DNA of 64,000 nucleotides from Planctomycetota bacterium. Its GTDB lineage: Bacteria > Planctomycetota > JAJSAM01 > JAJVHW01. Of this stretch, positions 59,861 to 64,000 are shown in pieces (position 1 is the first letter of the stretch; every line of letters begins with the position of its first letter). Where the stretch lies: NCBI GenBank assembly GCA_021776825.1, contig JAJFFG010000038.1, positions 62,001 through 126,000 on the forward strand. The letters are read 5' to 3'. Under the pieces are notes generated by a model, which was not told where the DNA came from, searched no databases, and worked only from the letters and a program-made list of their open reading frames with translations. A program made the position numbers and the translations under genes.

Positions 59861-61748
59861 TCAGTAGACGAGCTTCTTGCCCTTCCGTGTCAGCACGTGG
59901 ACGCGCGACTCGATCTCGTCGTCGTCGATCCGCACGACGATCCGCACGGGTGCAGGACCGTTGATCGGCTGGACGCGTTCGTTGGGCACGCTCGGATCGA
60001 GACGCAGCACGATCGGACCGAACGCGCCGGACGTCGAGTCCGAGAGAGGCACGGGATCGAACAACGTCCCGCGCTTGACGACCACGCGGATGCGCCGCGA
60101 GAAGTAGTTCAGCCGCGCCGCGAGCAACCCGTCGGACTGCCGCGGGAACGTAAAGGACTCGTCGCCGACCTGCGTCCACTCGTCGGCGCGAATCGTGGTC
60201 CGGAAGTACGGCTCGACGGCGATGGTCACGTCCGGCGGCGCGAGCGGGATGTCCCGGAGGAAGTCGAGATCCATGATGAGCACGTCCCGACCGGGGCCAC
60301 GGATCTTCGCCTTCAACGACCGCAGCCCAAGCGTCGGCGTGTTCGGCGGCTCGACGAGAGGCTCGCGGACGAAGCTCCCGTCGACGAGGTTCACGGTTCC
60401 GGACATCGAGCGTCAAATCGCCGATGGTCGACGCGTCTTGGATGGCCCCGAGGTACGCGAGCACGTCGCCGTCGCTCGCGACCGCAATCTCGTCGACGAA
60501 CGAGCCCTCGAAGCCGCCGAGATACGTACTGAACTCCAGGGTGCTCTCCGTCGCATCGAAGCGTGTCACGAACGCGTCGCCCAGCTCGGAGTCTCCCGGC
60601 AGATCGGCGAGTGCGGCCTGGAGCGGGGACTGCGTAGGGAAGTCCGCCGAGCTGGTCGAGCCCGCCACGTGGACGCGGCCCGTTGCATGGACGGAGAGAG
60701 CCGTGGCGAGATCGATCCCCGTGCCGCCGAGATACGTCGCGAAGACGAGCGAGCCGTCGCTGCCGTCGAGTTTCGCGACGAACGCATCGACGGAGGATCC
60801 CGGATCGTCGCCCGCGGCCAGCACGTCCTGGAACGGCGTGAGAACGGGGAAGTCCGTCGCCGCCGTGAATCCGGCTACGTAGACATCGTCGTTCGCGTCC
60901 ACGTCGAGCCCGGTCGAGGAGCCGAAGAAGATGAGCAGTTCGGTGAGCAGCCCGTTCGCGGGGTCGTCACGGGAGAGTTCCCTCGCGAACGAGATCACCG
61001 GGTCGATGACCAGCGCGGTCCGGGTGTCGTACTCGCCCAGTTCGAAGCGCACGCGCCGGTCGCGGTCCACGACGTAGCGACCGTCGACGGAGACGCGTTC
61101 GCCCCGAATCGTCTGGTAGATCACGGGCGCGTGCTGCACGACCGTGTCGTCCCCTACGCGGAGCCGGAGATCGCCGCGCGCGTCGACGACGGCGGAGGAG
61201 GCACCGACGACATCGAGAGCGATCTGTCCCGGGTCGGCACCCGGCGCCACCACGAAATCGAACTCGAGGTCGCTGCCGCGCCCGTAGCAGACGGCGTCGA
61301 TGCCCCGATAGAGACCGCGATACCGAACCCGCTGGACCTGCTCGATGTCCGTCCGCCAGGCGGACGGCTCGTCGCCGCAGAAGTCGTGACTGCGCGACCG
61401 CAGCGGCGACTCACCGACCACCGGGACCTCTGTGGCAGCATCCGCGAAGCGCAGGCCGATCGTGGTCGGCACGATCCGCGGCTGCCCGTCGACGAGTTTC
61501 ATCCGACTCTGGGTGACGCGGATCTCGCCATTGGCGAGGAACACCGCGCCTCCAGGGCGACGCGCCAGGAAGTGGACGGCATCGTCGGTGCGGCCGGCGT
61601 TCGCCTCGAAGACCAGCGGGATCGTGAGGCTTGCGGCACCGCCGCGGTCGATGGCACGTCCGGCGTCGGGAGCCACGCTCGTCGCGCTGAATGCGAGCAG
61701 CCCGGTCCCCAGGATGGTCGTGAGAGTCGCGCGTCGAAGAGCGGACAC
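59861..61748 (-). pseudogene. SBBP-type beta-propeller protein with a frameshift near 60404
   Basis: From 61748: signal peptide-like start, then a domain typical of SBBP proteins (LVFEANAGRTDDAVHFLARRPGGAVFLANGEI; YRGLYRGIDAVCYGRGSDLEFDFVVAPGADP). SBBP repeats follow (DDVYVAGFTAATDFPVLTPFQD; GSLVFATYLGGTGIDLATAL; STSSADFPTQSPLQAAL; STLEFSTYLGGFEGSF). After IGDLTLD the frame turns to Arg-rich junk. The sensible continuation MSGTVNLVDGSFVREPLVEPPNTP, running to DEIESRVHVLTRKGKKLVY, is one frame over and ends at 59861. A TGA lies just upstream of its ATG in that frame, so a single indel near 60404 is the simplest view. The frame-A end at 59817 is spurious. Confidence 0.72.
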
Positions 61749-61827
61749 CGTTCCTCCCCCGTGGCCGGAACGACCACAGGGGAGATCCTATGCGGTGTAG
61801 CGAGACGGCGTCTCGCGTTGACGCGGA

Positions 61828-63591
61828 TCAGCGACGGTTCAGGAACGGACGCCGCACAGAGAACGGCTTCGCGAAGCGCAGATCCACGAGTTCGCTCAGG
61901 CCGCCGTCGAAGTCGACCGCCGCGCCGATCAGCTCGCCAGGATGACCGACGCGTCGTACGGCAATCTTCAGCCCCACGCCTTGGATGCCCTTGAGCTCGG
62001 TGCGATCAGCGACATACAGAGCTGTCTTCTCGTCCAACATGCGAAGACGGCGCATCTCGAGCAGGCGCCCGAAGCCTTCCTTGCCCGGAGTGATCTCGAA
62101 GAGCTTGACCTCTTGGGGGATGAACTTCGTCGCGTCGTCGACGCGCACCGGCACTGCGATCGTGTCGTGGGGCGTCGCCATGACCTCGATCTCACGGGTG
62201 TAGTCGGGGATCAGTCGCGAGAAGCCGAGTTCGTGTCCGTTCGCTTCGAGACGCAGGTGCGTCGACGGCGGCATGAAGATCGAGGCCTCGCCACGCAAGT
62301 CCGTCTTCACGCTCTGGGGCTCGCCCCCGTCGTCGCTGCCGAGCAGGCGGTCGCCCGCGGGCAAACCGCGGAACGTGAACCCCTTCACTGGCTGGCCGAG
62401 CAGGTTCACGACGCGCACGCGGAGCACGTCGGCGCGATCGCGGTGCAAGCGGCCCAGGCCGGGTCGCTCGTCGCCCGAGAGCGACTCGAGGAACGCCACG
62501 AGATCGCCGCGCTCCTGCTCGTCGAGATCCAACGGCTTGATGCGCTCGTCGAGGTGGGCGTTCTTCGTGCCGCCTTGCGCGTAGTAGTCGACGACCTCGG
62601 CCAGTGTGGCGAGCGAGCCGTTGTGCATGTACGGCGGCCGGCGCGCGACATCGCGCAGCGAGGGCACCTTGAACCGGCTGGCGTCATCGACGGCGAAGGT
62701 CTGGCTCGCGAGCCCCACATCCGGGACGGCGTCTTCGGCGAGGGGACCCTTGAACGCGACGCCCGTGTTGGCGAAGCCACCGTTGGTCAGCGCGACGCGT
62801 CCGTTGCGGGCGCTCAGCTGGTGGCAGCTTGCGCACCCGGCCTCACCGGTGAAGAGCTGCAGCCCGCGATGCGCCGACTCACTCAGCGCCTCGGTGTCCC
62901 CGGAGATGTAGCGGTCGTAGGAGTTCTGCGAGGTCTTCACCGTGTCGAGGTACGCCTCCATCGCATCCACGAGGCGCGATGCGGAGACCGTCGGCGTGCC
63001 GAACGCGGCCGCGACACCGGCGTCGTAGAGTCCGGACTCGGCGATACGGACGGCCACCGGCTGAGGCGACGGGCGCCGCTGGCCCGGCGTGGTCCCGTAG
63101 TAGGGCGGCGTGAACGTCCTCCGGATCTGCTGCTTGCGCCGCTGATACGTCTTCACGTCGGTCGTCCGACGGTCGCGCTCGGCCTGCTTGATGCGCTGCT
63201 CCATGATCTGGAGCGTTCGCTTGCCGACCTCCTCGCCGCTCGCGAGCCGTGCGAAGAGCAGATCGCGCACGTGGGGGAACTCGCCGTCCCAGTGGAAGCC
63301 CGTCCCACCAAGGTCGGTGATCGGCTGGCTGTGCCGACTCGTAGAACCGTTCTCGTCGATCGAGAATTGACGCGGATCGGAGAACCCGTGCTCCGGTTCG
63401 TGGCACGACTTGCAGGAGAAGCGGGCGCCGCGGCTGGCTGCCGGGTCCATGAACAGGCGCCGGCCGAGCTCGATCCGCGCTGCCTCGCGCGCATCCTTCT
63501 CGATCAGCTCGGGATTCCGTCCCGCCTCAACGCTTCCCGCGCAGAGCACCACGGCTCCGACTGCGATCGCCCCGACCACGCCTGCGCGCAT
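61828..63591 (-). CDS. Dihaem cytochrome c peroxidase-like protein with an extra C-terminal domain
   Basis: 587 aa with signal peptide GVVGAIAVGAVVLCAGSVEA. Haem site 1 is FSCKSCHEPEHGFSD (about residues 60-74) and haem site 2 is GEAGCASCHQLS (about 255-266). Family segments ELGRRLFMDPAASRGARFSC and FKVPSLRDVARRPPYMHNGSLATLAEVVDYY fit CCP/MauG enzymes. About 200 residues follow the peroxidase fold: a beta region (RVRVVNLLGQPVKGFTFRGL, then LRLEANGHELGFSRL) that looks CarboxypepD_reg-like and is not part of standard CcpA. Periplasmic H2O2 reduction or a MauG-type oxidation is expected. The insertion between haem domains (RTLQIMEQRIKQAERDRRTTD) is also unusual. Confidence 0.88.
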   Translation of the reverse strand: MRAGVVGAIAVGAVVLCAGSVEAGRNPELIEKDAREAARIELGRRLFMDPAASRGARFSCKSCHEPEHGFSDPRQFSIDENGSTSRHSQPITDLGGTGFHWDGEFPHVRDLLFARLASGEEVGKRTLQIMEQRIKQAERDRRTTDVKTYQRRKQQIRRTFTPPYYGTTPGQRRPSPQPVAVRIAESGLYDAGVAAAFGTPTVSASRLVDAMEAYLDTVKTSQNSYDRYISGDTEALSESAHRGLQLFTGEAGCASCHQLSARNGRVALTNGGFANTGVAFKGPLAEDAVPDVGLASQTFAVDDASRFKVPSLRDVARRPPYMHNGSLATLAEVVDYYAQGGTKNAHLDERIKPLDLDEQERGDLVAFLESLSGDERPGLGRLHRDRADVLRVRVVNLLGQPVKGFTFRGLPAGDRLLGSDDGGEPQSVKTDLRGEASIFMPPSTHLRLEANGHELGFSRLIPDYTREIEVMATPHDTIAVPVRVDDATKFIPQEVKLFEITPGKEGFGRLLEMRRLRMLDEKTALYVADRTELKGIQGVGLKIAVRRVGHPGELIGAAVDFDGGLSELVDLRFAKPFSVRRPFLNRR

Positions 63592-63691
63592 CCTGCACCT
63601 CCTGCCCGAACCACCTCGCGCTTCCCCAACCAGAGGGCGACCCGTGCTGCTCCATCCTACTGGAGGTCGAGAATCCGCAAACCCCGGGCGT

Positions 63692-63933
63692 TTAGCCCGG
63701 ATCGTTCACGAGGGCGTCGCGGGGTCGCGGCGAGATCGAGGCACGGCGAGGGTGAGCTGCGTGACGTGGCGCGATCGCTCGTCGCACGGTGTCCTGGCGG
63801 CTCCGAGTGCGTGAGATCTCGTTCCGGAGACGCGCATGCACCCTCTAGATGCGGTTGCGAAGCGGCGCCGGGGCGGGAGATTGCGTACTCGGGACCGTCA
63901 GGCGTGGCGTCCTCGCGAACGATGCGGGTCTAG
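63692..63933. mobile_element. 242-bp inverted-repeat element at the right edge
   Basis: The left end TTAG + CCCGGATCGTTCACGAGG pairs with the right end, whose reverse complement is CTAGA + CCCGCATCGTTCGCGAGG (16 of 18 identical). Length and YTAR borders match the 239-bp element at 34333-34571, and the ends belong to the same motif family as the solo at 3044-3061. No credible gene lies inside; the interior is not obviously similar to the 34.3-kb copy. The 100 bases before it (63592-63691) and the last 67 bases of the window show nothing I can identify. Confidence 0.65.
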
Positions 63934-64000
63934 GCAACGGACTGGAGCGTCGGGCGCGGCGCCACGCGGGGCGGCGCTGTGACGAACGCGACAGCGGCAT

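Noticed and set aside
1-64000. tRNA, rRNA, riboswitch, phage or biosynthetic gene cluster
   Set aside because: I looked for cloverleaf-type stems with CCA-like ends, conserved leader motifs, phage structural genes and clustered biosynthetic enzymes, and saw none I could support by eye.

Overview
The window is one contiguous, visibly GC-rich stretch of bacterial chromosome with dense genes on both strands. It shows no tRNA, rRNA, CRISPR or phage genes. The gene content fits a free-living, probably aerobic, high-GC Planctomycetota-like bacterium. The evidence is large secreted proteins built from carboxypeptidase-regulatory-like (CarboxypepD_reg) folds, FG-GAP and SBBP beta-propeller proteins, an alpha/alpha-toroid protein with PEGA repeats, a multihaem cytochrome c, a dihaem peroxidase, and a redoxin/kinase remnant. 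Myxococcota is a weaker alternative. The assignment is inference from protein style, not from a marker gene.

Layout. 1-2.5 kb: 3' part of a DUF1579 gene, a clpS-DUF2017 pair and a secreted coiled-coil protein. 2.6-3.1 kb: scar with a solitary IS-end hairpin, a redoxin/kinase pseudogene and a solitary inverted-repeat end. 3.2-13.4 kb: 13-repeat CarboxypepD_reg protein, membrane zincin-like protein, pentahaem cytochrome c, MscS channel, glyA. 13.6-20.4 kb: another CarboxypepD_reg protein, two lipoproteins, and a padR / ABC-F / lipoprotein operon behind a clear operator-promoter. 20.4-21.4 kb: about 1 kb without genes, made of two families of hairpin repeats. 21.4-32.7 kb: two giant tandem paralogues (about 1845 aa each) with IPT/TIG-like modules and a C-terminal metzincin-like site. 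32.7-34.6 kb: frameshifted IS1182-like element abutting a 239-bp non-autonomous element. 34.6-40.4 kb: RCK-type channel, membrane MutS homologue and TPR/redoxin gene (one minus-strand cluster), HI0933 flavoprotein, coiled-coil protein. 40.4-51.3 kb: CarboxypepD_reg protein, MacB-type ABC exporter pair, membrane proteins, an HprK-like P-loop protein, two tandem-repeat tracts, PEGA/toroid protein, apaH. 51.3-64 kb: TrpF-like and CPBP-like genes, two paralogous FG-GAP proteins, CarboxypepD_reg protein, cupin, frameshifted SBBP protein, dihaem peroxidase with an added domain, and a 242-bp inverted-repeat element.

How it works together. Most coding capacity goes to the cell envelope and secreted proteins. 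Several large proteins begin with the same kind of N-terminal beta module (two metzincin and two FG-GAP proteins), which suggests a common export or assembly route. Housekeeping genes (clpS, glyA, apaH, ABC-F, MscS, RCK channel) are interspersed. Mobile DNA is mostly small, hairpin-rich and inserted at YTAR/CTAG tetranucleotides next to gene ends, where it twice supplies the stop codon of the neighbouring gene.
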